Origin: Angiostrongylus vasorum
Lineage: Eukaryota; Nematoda; Chromadorea; Rhabditida; Metastrongylidae
DNA: 64,000 nucleotides
Direction of reading: 5' to 3'
Assembly (NCBI GenBank): GCA_018806985.1
Contig: JADANN010000364.1
Location: forward strand, 248,001 to 312,000
This document shows positions 1-10,826 of the stretch, piece by piece. Position numbers and translations under genes: made by a program. The number at the start of each line of letters is the position of its first letter. Position 1 is the first letter of the stretch. Under the pieces are notes generated by a model. The model worked only from the letters and a program-made list of their open reading frames with translations. It searched no databases and had not been told where the DNA came from.

Positions 1-60
1 TGTGCTGAAAATGTTGAGATCTGTTAGATAAAAACTCAACTTTGTTTCTGAAAATCACGT

Positions 61-275
61 TCCAGTGCCAAGGCTCGTCAAGCCTGCCGTGTCTCCGGGG
101 TCGACAAATTGGTACTAGACCTGTCTGGGAGGAGAGCAGCGCTGGCTCGATACATCGGTAGACCACCGCTAAACATTGGTGAAGCAGATTTGCATTCAAT
201 TAGCTCTATCGATACATCGTGAAGTCGAATGCATGACGTATTCCCCACGAATTGATCAACGCAGAAAGGTTTGGT
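61..275 (+). repeat. tRNA-derived 290-bp repeat (family S1), partial
   Basis: Shares the S1 landmarks TCCGGGGTCGACAAATTGGT, GCTGGCTCGATACATCGGTA and GAAGTCGAATGCATGACG. The head with its polymerase III boxes is missing. S1 consensus, by comparison of copies here: GTGGCGCAGTGG head, CACCAAGCC, CTCCGGGG, CATTCAATCACCTCC, then TCCTTTATCC-like tail. Confidence 0.8.
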
Positions 276-539
276 CTTTTTTTTAACTATTGCCCTTACT
301 TTCTTCCCAAAAAAAGAATACTCTTTGAACTGCACACTACACTGTCTTGGATCTTCTTGTTTGATTTCTAATGTCTTTTCTAGTGTCGATATAAAAAGTA
401 TGCTGCACCTCACTCAACATCGGTAGCGTGCTCGCCTTGTAGGCAACTGTCATTACTTTCACAGCATCCAAATTTTTTATCATTAAAAAAATCATCACGT
501 CTCAAAATCTCTACTCGCTACTCTAACCACTTGGTTTTT
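276..539. other. No gene recognised
   Basis: Flank between two S1 repeats; no conserved frame or motif was seen. Confidence 0.5.
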
Positions 540-828
540 AAAAGGATAAAAGAATGAAGCTTTCGATGTTGATCAATCTCTGAGGGATGCGCCATTCATT
601 CGACTTCATCAAGCATCGTTGGAGGTGATTGAATGCATATCTGGCCTTTACAAGGACTCGCGGTGGCCTACCGATGTATCGAGCAAGTGCTGCTATCCTC
701 TCAGACAAGACTCGTACCAATTTTTCTATCCGGAGGGAGCGAGGGCTTGGTGAGCCACGGACGAGAGGATAGATTCTATGTGCATTGCAGAGCGCCTCCA
801 ACCACTGCGGCACTTGCCTCCCTCTTGG
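540..828 (-). repeat. tRNA-derived repeat S1, nearly full length
   Basis: On the minus strand: CGCAGTGGTTGGAGGCGC head, GGCTCACCAAGCCC, body with TCGATACATCGGTAGGCCAC, and GAATGAATGGCGCATCCCTC near the 3' end. Ends in the ATCCTTTT tail at about 540. Confidence 0.85.
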
Positions 829-1360
829 TTTGTTATCTTCGAATATTTACTGCGGAGTTATAGGGTTGTGATGAATTCCCATTATGAACGAGTGTGTATA
901 AAAGTGCACAAAGTAGTAAAAGTGTAGAAGCAGCGTACAAGTCAAAAAAAAATTGGGTTATATTTGTTCCATCCTCAAATCTTTTTCCTTTACTTTTAAC
1001 AGCCCAGCCCACCATATTCTGGGATTCTTCTCCTTTTTCCACACTTCTTTTCTTCTCTACTTCGCCAACTCTGCTCTTCCTCAGCTGAAATCACTACTTT
1101 TCCAACGAGCGTTTCCCCGAATGGAGTTGTTTCCAATGGATACGAAGAATACCAGGTAACACTGCAACGTCGATAAAAGCGACAATATCACAGCAACAAT
1201 CCGCCCTCGTTTTCCAACACGCTGGAACTATTCAACGGATTTCTAACTCTCAAATTCAACTCCCACGACCGACTTTCTGTTAACCTCGGCATTGGTCGAG
1301 TAATTCTTCGTATTCTTGTTGAGCAAACGCGAAGTGTTATTTTATTCTTTATTCACGAAC
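829..1360. other. No gene recognised
   Basis: AT- and pyrimidine-rich. The 1290-1360 part continues the repeat seen in reverse at 29350-29450 (TTCTTCGTATTCTTGTTGAG), probably Penelope 3' flank. Confidence 0.5.
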
Positions 1361-1401
1361 AAGCTGACGTCTCGGCGGATTTCGCCTTGCTCAGAGCCTG
1401 G
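1361..1401 (-). ncRNA. Hammerhead-ribozyme-like motif, decayed, 3' of Penelope-like element
   Basis: Minus strand: GGCT, CTGAGCA, a hairpin with GGCG/CGCC, GAGAC, GTC, AGCT. Stem I (GGCT/AGCT) and stem II can form, but the core has changes (CTGAnGA to CTGAGCA, GAAAC to GAGAC). Confidence 0.45.
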
Positions 1402-2260
1402 AAAGGTCAAGTTGACAGCAATCTATTCGGCCAAACACCTCCATAACCAAACAGAGAAAACACTGAACCAAGATTTCAATCACATTGAACACAGCTTTGC
1501 ACACATACCGCTTTCTATGAGGCTTCCACTGAGTATGTCGCGTGGAGACCAACAGCACTGAATTCACATGGAACGTAATATGCCCCCTCCCATCAGAATA
1601 ATAGGTTTATATACTGCCCAATATCACGGGTTGGCTTCTCTGCGGTTCATTTTCGGACTTCTAGGATTAATCCAGAAAGCCTCGAGAGTTTTCCGCGCCT
1701 GTGTTCTCGATTCCTGTGCGAGGATCGTGACACGTACTTCAAAGTCCTCCCGCTATGTCTTTGGCTCCTATGCGTGCCTAGTGGGTATTTGGTTTACGTT
1801 TGCCGACTAGGTGTTCTTTTATGCCGACACAGATGGGTCTGCCCGTTTCGCCAATGTATTCGTCTCCGCACTCCTTACAGGAGATCAGATAAACTATACC
1901 CGATCTCATGCAATCACCGTCTCTACCATTATGGCAAACTAAGCGATTTTGCGTTGCACATAGACGGTCATATAGACGGTTACGAACTAGCTGGCGCTTA
2001 AGATTACTCGGTGGCATTTCAACTACGTTTACCGAATTCCCTAAACCTGCCCTTCTTAAGCAGCGTTTTATAGCTGCACTTATATCATTTGAGATGAAGG
2101 GTATGATAAACGGGACCATTTTATCGCTAGAGTTGTCGTTTGGAGGCCTAGGATTTCCTCTACACCTATCCCGAGCTACAGTTTCGTAGCCATTAGAAAT
2201 GGCTATTTGCCGCGCCAAGGTCTCAAATTTAATACATCTCCTAATCTAAGACAAGATATT
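1361..2260 (-). mobile_element. Penelope-like element fragment with GIY-YIG endonuclease, 3' end included
   Basis: The minus-strand open stretch 2218-1778 (146 codons) carries IAISNGYETVARDR, a linker with AAIKRCLRRAGL, a Cys-rich knuckle (CHNGRDGDCMRS) and the GIY-YIG endonuclease core GIVYLISCKECGDEYIGETG. A frameshift near 1750-1775 moves the C-terminus to another frame: EDFEVRVTILAQESRTQARK, then TLEAFWINPRSPKMNRREA, ending at a TGA at 1626-1624. About 220 bp downstream (1401-1361) is a hammerhead-like motif. The reverse transcriptase half is missing. This family moves by target-primed reverse transcription; this copy is dead. Confidence 0.88.
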
Positions 2261-2479
2261 AGTAGATATTGAGGTCTCTTTGCGGAAAATCTGACATTTC
2301 GTCAACTGTCTACTCATCATGCATAATAAGAAGCCTGAACTTCTGCAGTCTAGACAGTTAGCATGTTCATGACGACCTGAGTCATTTGCAGCGGAAAATT
2401 TAGGCCGTAGGACTTTTTATACAGCTCATTTCCTTCTGGCGTCTAACACTGGTGCGCAGAAGATTTTTCTCACATTTTT

Positions 2480-3150
2480 CTATTCAATCGACTGCTTAAC
2501 CAGTGCGGATGTTATAGCGGCTATCGTCCACGGAAAGCTGTTTAACAATTTCTTCCTCAGTGTCTACAAAGAGGCTATTTTTGGACGAGTTTGTTAAATA
2601 TTCGAAGAACGGTTTGCATTTTGAAGTAGTCTGCACCACAAAGACTTTGACCTTTCAAGAGCAAACAAAGACGTCTCTGCTGTTCTCGAACACTGAAGTT
2701 CGGCACTTAACGACGGTTTTTCGCCACAATAAGACGGTCAATCACTGAGAAGAAATCTTCGCAGTGGCTCGGTGTCCACCCAGTATACATCCATCATTGT
2801 GCTTCAACAGAATTTGTTTTTTAAACAGCTATCGAGTCTTATTATCACAGTCACAGCTGATGAGTTGAAAATTATTCTCGAATGGATTTATTGTACAGCA
2901 TAAAGCCTACAGCCTATGCGTAATTACACACAATTTGCATAGTCTACATACAACTACCAATCTTTGCACGCAGGCTGTATTCCTTACTTACAATTGAAAC
3001 TCGTCATATAGAACTTTCAATTCTTGCCTAAAATCAATAGTTTTGAGAGAAATTGTGATATAATTCTATATTCGGCTTCATCAACAATCTTTAGAAAGAC
3101 TAGGAGTACCTCAATCTGTTTTCACATGGTATGTCTTATTTTCAACTCTT
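2480..3150 (+). repeat. Diverged block shared with 30050-30770
   Basis: Collinear similarity: TCGTCCACGG/TCGTCCATGG, TTTAACAATTTC, TGGCTCGGTGTCC/TGGCTAGGTGTTC, TTCAACAGAATTTG / TTCGATGGAGCTGC, ATTATCACAGTCACAGCTGA / ATTACAGTCATAAGTGATG, CTACATACAA and GGTATGTCTTATTTT / AGCATGTCTTGAATT. No protein frame is kept in both copies, so it is probably an old dispersed repeat or duplicated noncoding DNA. Confidence 0.65.
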
Positions 3151-3159
3151 ATTCTTATA

Positions 3160-3535
3160 TGGAGGCAGTGGGAACAGCACAATGGTGCTGGTACTGACCA
3201 TCAGAGCACCGGCGCTGGCGCGATACCGCCTCGGACCTCTTCACTTCATACCTCAGGGTCGGGAAATCGCCACCAATCTTGTATTGGAGCAGCTAGCTCC
3301 CTCCGATCCCTGTAGAAACGCCTCAGCACTATTATCGTTGGCGAAGGAACTCTTCGACCACCATTCTACGGCATTCAAGATGAAGTGGAAATCCTCAAAG
3401 AGCAGCCGAAGCCACACGTAAAAGTTGAAAGAATTTCGTGAATGACAGATGCGAGAAAACGAATCGAATGTAAGAAACACTGGGATCCGCACGGTAGCCG
3501 TGAAGACGGGTCTTGTAAAATAAAAGAAAAAATAT
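3160..3535 (+). repeat. tRNA-derived repeat family S3, copy 1
   Basis: Shares with 20610-20975: an A-box-like head (AACAGCACAATGGTGCTGG), CTCAGGGTCGGGAAAT, TTCTACGGCATTCAAGATGA, GAAATCCTCAAAGAGCAGCC, GAAGCCACACGTAAAAGTTG and an AAAATAAAAGAAAA tail. Confidence 0.8.
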
Positions 3536-3539
3536 CCTG

Positions 3540-4380
3540 ATAGCATTCGGTTGACTTTATAAACACCTGACTCGAAAAAGGTTTCTTTTACAAGTTAGAT
3601 GCTCATGTTCTCTTTCACATTCCTTATCGCATAAGCCACATAGCTGCAAGTGACGTTTCCGGCAAAACACGACAATGTCCCGTGTCTCCACAATAGGAAT
3701 ATATCACTACTAGGCTAAAAAATGTTAAAAAATCTTCTTGTGCAACAATTTTTAAAATCGAACATTTTAGAATCAAAAGATCCAAAAAGGATCAAAGGAT
3801 TGCTTTGGGAAAGCTGTGATTATCTTCAGATTGATGCTGGAAATTCCCTTTTATAAGTTCACTATGTTCTCAATTCCTCAAATGCCTTAGTTATCGAGAA
3901 ATCAGCAGCATTTATTGAAAAGATCTGCTGTTGGGATTACGATAAACTCTTTTTTATGGATACATCGTCTAATTCTCTGAATAATATGAAACGGTAAGAT
4001 GAAGAAGAACCTTCAATAAATCTATTATAGAAGCGAACAAAGATCCTTTAACTTTCCAAGGTTAAGTGAATGCGATCAAACCAAACGACGTCCTTCTATC
4101 AAATCTACTAATTCTTGATGAAGTCCACAAAATGTATAGAAACCACGAAGTTAGGATTTTTAAAAAGGGTGGAGCCATACAGGGAAGAAAGCCGAATAAC
4201 CGATAACGATATGCGCAACAAAGAGAGTGTGGATTTCCAAAACTGAGGGTCCAATACAAATAGGATTTTCTGTGAAATTTAAATGTAATACATTTTTGGA
4301 TTTGGGAGCTTCCTAATTAAATATGAATTATCTACAGAAGTGTACATATTGTGTTCTGTACTAAACACAGTAGGCACAGT
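3540..4380. other. No gene recognised
   Basis: AT-rich, only short uninterpretable frames, no repeat landmark recognised. Confidence 0.5.
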
Positions 4381-4382
4381 AG

Positions 4383-4585
4383 AGCGCGTGTAGTGCAGTG
4401 GTGAAAGGCACCCTGCAATACACATGCGTTCGATCTCATTCCCAAGGTTCGAAGCTTTCCATCTCTCCGGGTTCGGCCAATTGGTTCCAGATGTGTCTGT
4501 GAAGATACTAGCACTGACTTGATACATCGGCAGGCTACCGCGAGCCGTTGTAAAGGCTAGATATGCATTCAATCTTCTCTAACGA
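4383..4585 (+). repeat. tRNA-derived repeat S1, 3'-shortened
   Basis: Head GTGTAGTGCAGTGGTGAAAG (A-box-like) and GCGTTCGATCTCATTCCC (B-box-like), then GATACATCGGCAGGCTACCG. It ends in the middle of the S1 body just before the 197-bp tandem array. Confidence 0.8.
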
Positions 4586-4623
4586 AGCTTTATGAACTAT
4601 ATTTATTTTTATACTATAATTGT

Positions 4624-5413
4624 GTTCTCTGATGCATTGCGAACTCTGCTTTCAAAATTTGGATCGTATTGGGGATTTGTTAACACCGACTGGCACTGAT
4701 TGTGCCTCTGGTGCCCCCTTGATCCCCACTATCCTCTCGATCTCAGCTTGCACTCAGTATGCCCTTTCCATCTCGATCCGCATCGCATTCCACAAGTGCC
4801 ATAATCTATGTTCATTCTAAAGTTCCCCGATGCATTGCGAACGCTGCTTTCAAAACTTGGATCTTACTGGGCATTTGTTAACACCGACTGGCACTGACTG
4901 TGCCTCTGGTGCCCCATGATCCCCACTATCCTCTCGACCCCAGCTTGCACTCAGTATGACCTTTGCCATCTGGATCCACATCGCATTCCACAAGTGCCAT
5001 AATCTATGTTCATTCATAAGTTCTCCGATGCATTGCAAACGCTGCTTTCAAAACTTGGATCTTACTGGGCATTTGTTAACACCGACTGGCACTGACTGTG
5101 CCTCTGGTGCCCCATGATCCCCACTATCCTCTCGATCTCAGCTTGCACTCAGTATGCCCTTTCCATCTCGATCCGCATCGCATTCCACAAGTGCCATAAT
5201 CTATGTTCATTCTAAAGTTCCCGATGCATTGCGAACACTGCTTTCAAAACTTGGATCTTACTGTGCATTTGTTAACACCGACTGGCACCGATTGTGCCTC
5301 TGGTGCCCCTTGATCCCCACTATCCTCTCGACCTCAGCTTGCACTCAGTATGACCTTTGCCATCTGGATCCACATCGCATTCCACAAGTGGCATAATCTA
5401 TGTTCATTCTAAA
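4624..5413 (+). repeat. Tandem array, four copies of a 196-198 bp unit
   Basis: The marker GATGCATTGC recurs at 4631, 4829, 5027 and 5223, giving periods of 198, 198 and 196 bp. Each unit contains the same blocks: TTAACACCGACTGGCACTGA, CCCCACTATCCTCTCGA, AGCTTGCACTCAGTATG and CACAAGTGCCATAATC. By eye the copies are above 90% identical, and copies 1 and 3 share the variant CCCTTTCCATCTCGATCCG while 2 and 4 share GACCTTTGCCATCTGGATCC. That alternation suggests a two-unit (about 395 bp) higher-order repeat. The reading frames across the array are not conserved as protein. Confidence 0.95.
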
Positions 5414-5572
5414 ACTGTACTTGAGGACTACGATACGTGAGTGCAATGCTACCAGTTCCCTGTCGTCTGCCCTTATGTAGCTTTTTCTCATTTTTTCACT
5501 TCTTTTTTCTATTCATCGCTTTCTGCTTTCTTTCTTTAACTATTTCATTAACTTTATTAGACAAGGGATAGG

Positions 5573-5865
5573 GGACGCATGTGGCGCAATGGTCAGAGGC
5601 GCCCTGCAATAGACATGGGATGGACCTCCGCTCCCCAGGCTCACCAAGCCTTCCATCTCTACGAGGCCGGCAAATTGGTATCAGACTTGTGTGGAAAGAT
5701 AGCAGCACTGGCTCGATGCATCGATAGGCCACCGCGAGTCATTGTAAAGGCCGGATATGCATTCAATCACCTCCAGCGATGCTTAATGAGGTCGAATGCA
5801 CGCCGCATCCCTCAGGGATTGATCAGTGCCGTGAGTTTTATGCTTTACTTATCCTTTATACAAGG
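5573..5865 (+). repeat. tRNA-derived repeat S1, full length
   Basis: Head GCATGTGGCGCAATGGTCAG, then CTCACCAAGCCTTCCATC, GATGCATCGATAGGCCACCG, CATTCAATCACCTCCAGCGA and CGCATCCCTCAGGGATTGAT. This is one of the best-preserved copies. Confidence 0.9.
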
Positions 5866-6164
5866 GATATTTGTTTGACATGTTATTTGCTTCTGCTACT
5901 ACTTAATGATTCTATTACTGAATCTTCCCTCTTTTATTGTCACTTTTGTTCCTCGGTCTTCAATTGTCTTAGCATATTGATCTACATACTTTTTTACTGT
6001 CTATATAACTCTATTTGTAGGGATAACTATCTAAGTTGGACGTTTGGTGTAGCTGCAACGCTTTTACGAACGATCGTGGGAGGCATGGCACGAATATCAC
6101 ACTCCATTTAACAGTACTTTTTTTTACAAACTCTTCCTGATGTAGTTGTACTCGTAATAAAGCT

Positions 6165-6440
6165 CTTCATCCTTGATCAATTCCTGTGGGATGTGACATG
6201 CACTCGACTTCATCAATGATGGTAGAAGTGACTAGATGCATATCTGGCCCAACCAATGAGTTACATAGGCTTACCACGTAGCACATGAGTGTTATTGCCC
6301 TCTCATATAGTGCTGCTACCAATTTTTTACCCCATATGGAGGAAAGGCTTGGCTTGTCCATGGCTCGGAATCGAAGTAACAACTACGAGGGTACTTGTTG
6401 GCAAACTCTAACCACTGCGCTACAAGCTTGCCTGACAACT
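6165..6440 (-). repeat. tRNA-derived repeat S1, degenerate
   Basis: Reverse-strand S1 landmarks: TTGATCAATTCCTGTGGGAT, ACTCGACTTCATCAATGATG, GACTAGATGCATATCTGGCC and, at the head, CAAACTCTAACCACTGCGC. The middle is rearranged. Confidence 0.7.
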
Positions 6441-7967
6441 TTGAATACATTTAACAGTTGGTCGGAAGCTGCATAAAGCAGAGTTACATCCCTACTCTAA
6501 TTGAATCCTCCCTGATTTCTCACTGAATGACTTAGATACAACGTTGCGATGTGAGGTAAAGAGAAAAATCTACGCTTTCCAATATAGAAAGAGACATATG
6601 TGCAAATTTCAATAACATACCTGGTCAAAGAATTGGTAGTTTGGGTCTTCTTTCCCCATTTCCAAGGAACTATTCACAGCAATTAGAAATGTGTGCCATC
6701 GACAATCACAACTTGTCATCTATGACGAAGGCACAAAGCGTTCGATAATGTTCCGTGCCTGTGAAAACTTCTTGTGTTGTTCCTAGAGATCGTTTCCAAG
6801 AGTTCCAATTGGTAGCAAACTGTTGGGCGAAAGACCTAATACAGTTGTATATTTAAAAGTTTTATAATGAATCTACCTGCCTTACGTAATGAAATTCATT
6901 AGATTCTTCGATTTGGTAACTTTATCCTTATAATTGCTTCTGGTACCTGAATAGGGGGTGTTCCAGTCTTTCTTAGCGATGAATCTGAGCAGATGATCTT
7001 ACACTGCGATTGCATTGCTACACATTTATATGTTAGAGCAGTTGAATCGAAGCCGAACACGAAACCACACGCGGATTCGTGGACGATAGATTTGAGGACA
7101 CGAATGGAATGAAATCACTGCTGGAACTTGCACAATATGCAAAAACCAGTCCTTTAAGCATTTAAGTAAGTATCTCCGTTTTACTCATACTCTTGCGTTC
7201 TACGAGAATATAAATCCGTTGCCTACCGCAGCAATCGGAAAACAGTGATCACCGTTTTTTTATTCCGAATATTCTACAATGTTACTGGATACTCCGCATA
7301 GCTTACCAAATATTTTTTACACCAAAGCTACATGACAACAGCCAATCAATCACTCCAAAGACAGTGGAAAAGACCGTCCGACACGTCAAGGAAGCACGTG
7401 CTTCAAATAATGAATGCCTCTCAATACCGCGGCTTTCCACATACTCGTGCTTAAACTGATCCACTGTAAAGCAATTTCTTGTTAGAAAGCTAAGCAAAGG
7501 CCCATAACGTGGTTTCAAGATATTGAAAGATTTCACATTTTATAAGCTTTCTTCATTTGAATTTATTCACTTAAGTGTATTGGTCAATGCTGAGTACAAC
7601 AATGCTGTTAACGTGTATGTTTTTCTTAAGAATGTCGTCAAATTTGGATACGTCACACTAAAATTATGGCGTAACTGCTCGATAAAGACGCTGCAGAACC
7701 GAAATTAGCTGTTTCAACGTTAAAAAAAATTGTTCCTATGTGCGTTTTTTTCTACTTCCGCCTCTCTACGGACCTTTCTTGCTTTGCATTATTCCATTGT
7801 GTGCGGCACTCTTGGAATACAAAAAAGTCGGAATATGTCATGAATGATGCGGTACCGATCAAAGATGTGGATCTCATACATGGGTAACAGAACCTTTGTT
7901 CAAGGAATTCAACGGTAACAGCACAGCGAAATTAGTATAACAATATACGAATGGGATACTTACTTAT
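6441..7967. other. No gene recognised
   Basis: About 1.5 kb of AT-rich sequence with several short frames on both strands (for example 7303-7536 reverse). None shows a family motif or splice-joined partner. Confidence 0.45.
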
Positions 7968-8350
7968 TTGATACTTAAACGGCCTGTCCTCAGTGTTTGT
8001 ACCGAACCCAGCATAATCCCCATTTTTCGCAGATTTGCTGGTTTAGCCATTATGGTTCCCTGGAATCTCGAGGTCAGCGTGGCCAAAGTCTACCCCAGGT
8101 CTTCACCACCACAGGCAGTCGCAGCCCTTGTGGATCAGAGGAGAATTTGCCACCATGCTACTTTGATACCAGAACGGTGGTGGATCCTGGTATTGGTTTA
8201 CTCTTAGCTAGGCTTCCTGTTGGAAACGCCGGACTCATTCTCAGCTTGCGAGAGTCTGCCAAGGGGACGAATCCCCACCACTGTACGTCGCAGCCCGACA
8301 CCCAGGAACACCTCTTAGCCACGATGAAGCGGTAAACCGTAGGGAGGGGG
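7968..8350 (+). repeat. 380-bp dispersed repeat (family R), copy 1
   Basis: Begins TTGATACTTAAACGGCC and ends GATGAAGCGGTAAACCGT. Internal landmarks: TGTGGATCAGAGGAGAATTT, TTTACTCTTAGCTAGGCTTC and CCCGACACCCAGGAACACCT. The same sequence occurs at three other places here. Overlapping reading frames on both strands are explained by the repeat. Confidence 0.9.
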
Positions 8351-8612
8351 GTCATAAGATATTGTTACAGAAATGTAACAGAAAGTTCCAAATAAATAGG
8401 AAAGGCATACATCGTGGAATAAAATGAAGATGGTCACATATCATTCGGAGTGAACTGAAGCTCTGCATTCTATTCTTTCAGCTCTTGCAGCGGTGATTGT
8501 GCCCCTTAAGGGTGCTATGCAACGGAATTAGTCCATTCAACTCATCAGCGCCTTCGTAGACGTTAAAATTCTTCATCCGTCTTATATCAATTTCCTTACC
8601 GCACTTCCTTGC

Positions 8613-8910
8613 TGAGGGGCGCATGTGGCGCAGTAGTTGGGGGGCACCACTGCGACGCATAAGTGGAGCCGACCCAAGCTCTCATAGGTCACCCAGCCCT
8701 CCATCCCTCCGGGGTCTGCAAATTGCTACCAGACTTATCAGGGAGGATAGCAGCACTGGCTCGATACATCGTTAAGCCACCGCGAATCATTGTAAAGGCC
8801 AGATATGCATTCAATCACCTCTTATGCTTAATGAAGTCGAATGCATGGCACATCCGTCAGGAACTGATCAATGCAGAGAGCTTTAGCTTTATCCTTTACT
8901 TCTTTGCTGT
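8613..8910 (+). repeat. tRNA-derived repeat S1, full length
   Basis: Head GGGGCGCATGTGGCGCAGTA, then CCTCCGGGGTCTGCAAATTG, GCTCGATACATCGTTAAGCC, CATTCAATCACCTC and GAAGTCGAATGCATGGCACA. The reading frames over it are repeat-derived. Confidence 0.88.
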
Positions 8911-9639
8911 GATGAATTCATGGGATGGACGCTGAAGGAAATGGAAAGACTATAACGTTGTAATTATGCACATTTAGATTCAAAATATACTTCAGCGTAC
9001 TCTTCTACAGCTGAACGTTGTCGGATATCATACAGAGTGAATTTTCAGTCGCATGTCACACTGCGGTCAAGAAACGTATGGATATCTCTGTGCAGAAGAA
9101 GCCTCAAACTACGGCTTCTTTCTTTTTCGTTCATCAAGAGCCGTGGTAATAATTCGAGATTGAAGATCCCTGCTCTAGTTAAGGCGTTTAGAAATTCTTT
9201 ATTTGGACAACGTAGTTCTCATAGCAGCTCATCGAACCGCGGTGCATGGATCTACACCAAACGTCGCCGAGTACCATCACTAAGTTGTCACCGACATTCC
9301 TCTTTCCAAGGCTTCAAATTAACCACACAATATTTCGAAATTAGCGTTTTCCAGGCAAATGCTTCGTTAGAAGCCATTTCTCTAAATACCCACTTGTCGA
9401 GACATTGCGTCGTGCTCAATGCTTTCTTCAAAGCAGTTGTTTCCATTGCAGTACTTTAAAAACAGAGAATGGCATGCGACTTATAATGATTCCTTGTCCA
9501 AATATGACACTAACATTGACAACGACTTCCGTGGTTTCACGTCAAAGTTCGAAATCGTAAAGTAGATTGCTTAAATTCGCCTTCTCGTATTTTTTATTAC
9601 GTAGCGCCTAGCGCTGTGTTATTGTTTATGTTCGTTATG
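8911..9639. other. Unrecognised 140-codon plus-strand frame, probably not a gene
   Basis: The frame 9037-9459 is Ser/Arg/Phe-rich and lacks a family match. The reverse strand also has open stretches (METTALKKALSTTQCLDKW). It could be the relic of an unidentified element. Confidence 0.35.
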
Positions 9640-9935
9640 GGCTTCAGCCTTGGGCCGAGGAAGTCTCCCAACCATCAGCGCTCGGCAAATTGGTAGCAGG
9701 CTTCTCTAGAATCAGCTTACTTCATCCAATCTGCGTGCGAACGTCTTAGCACAATATCCTAGAACTCCACGAAGAATCGACCCAACCAGCATTTAACGAC
9801 ATTCGTGACGAATACTAAGAATCTTCTAGCATCAGCTGAACTCACATGCAAACACCTCAAAGAATTTCATGGATTTTAGATGTGAGGAAACGAATCGATT
9901 GCAAGAAATGCTGGAAACCGCGTAACATGTGATAT
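9640..9935 (+). repeat. tRNA-derived repeat family S3, degenerate copy
   Basis: CAGCGCTCGGCAAATTGGTA, CGAAGAATCGACCCAACCAG, CATTTAACGACATTCGTGAC and GAGGAAACGAATCGATTGCA follow the S3 order. The head is lost. Confidence 0.65.
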
Positions 9936-10619
9936 CGAGTGTGTAAACTAAACGCTTATGAAAAATTATTCAATGGAAAATAAGACGGCACTCTTTACTT
10001 GAAAACAAAACGACACAGTTCAGAAACATAAAACCTTTAAGACTTTGGAGACAGCCTTCCAATGTTCACCTTAATAAAAAGATTCTCTTTAAGAGAAAAA
10101 ACGATGCTCGAATTGACTCGAAAAGCATTTGCTATCCACCTCCAGCAGCTTGTAATGAACAGTGCTTTCAGTTTCCACGCATACTTCGATATCTGAGAAC
10201 TGGAGATCCCATTACAAATTGACGATGTGAAAGCGATGACAGCTTCTTTAAGAAACACGATGTAGCGAGCCAAATGCTATCATGCATTGCAACTGCAAAA
10301 TTGACATGCCTTTGCCTTCTTTCTTTCTTATCTTCTCATCTTTACCCTGTTATTCCACGAAGTGCTACTCAAATAGCTTTTGAGTGTCTTGAATTTGCAG
10401 TGCTATTGAGACGTTTTGTTTTCTCTGAAGCAACTTAGTGCTTCGGGTTGCGAGAAAGCTGCGACGAACTACTACACATTGTTAAGATAACACAGGATTT
10501 CCTGCTCTTGTAATACGAAGAGTTCTTGCTCAGTGGAACTTCCTGGGACGACCATGATCAGCAACAACTGCATCAGGGACCAGCAAGGCGATAAGTAACT
10601 GTAGCCAATTATTGTCAAC
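9936..10619. other. No gene recognised
   Basis: Holds a 78-codon reverse frame (10273-10037) with no recognisable motif. Confidence 0.45.
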
Positions 10620-10636
10620 CATTCCGTAGATAACTT

Positions 10637-10809
10637 TAAATGATGCTGAGATATTTTTAAAACTCCGGACCGCAGGTGTTTACGATGGGGAACGAACGCG
10701 CTATTGTCCTTTCCGGGGAGTAGCGCGCTCACCACCCACACCATGCGGGTCCTTCGTTTCGCCTGTCTCTCAGCTAGTTCTATTGATCTTTTGCCATCAG
10801 CAATTAAAT
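10637..10809 (-). repeat. 173-bp tRNA-derived SINE (family S2) with 17-bp target site duplication
   Basis: Flanked by the direct repeat CATTCCGTAGATAACTT at 10620-10636 and 10810-10826. The reverse strand reads CGCATGGTGTGGGTGGTGAG (A-box-like) and CGCGTTCGTTCCCCATCG (B-box-like), ending ATCTCAGCATCATTT. Confidence 0.88.
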
Positions 10810-10826
10810 CATTCCGTAGATAACTT

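Noticed and set aside
4620..5413. Coding repeats in the tandem array
   Set aside because: Unit lengths of 198, 198 and 196 are not consistently multiples that keep one frame, and stops fall in different places in each unit.
4624..5413. CRISPR-like array
   Set aside because: Units are continuous 197-bp repeats without unique spacers, and the host is an animal.
5573..5865. True tRNA gene at the head of S1 repeats
   Set aside because: The polymerase III boxes are present, but no closed acceptor stem follows and the unit is repeated more than ten times with a common 290-bp body.
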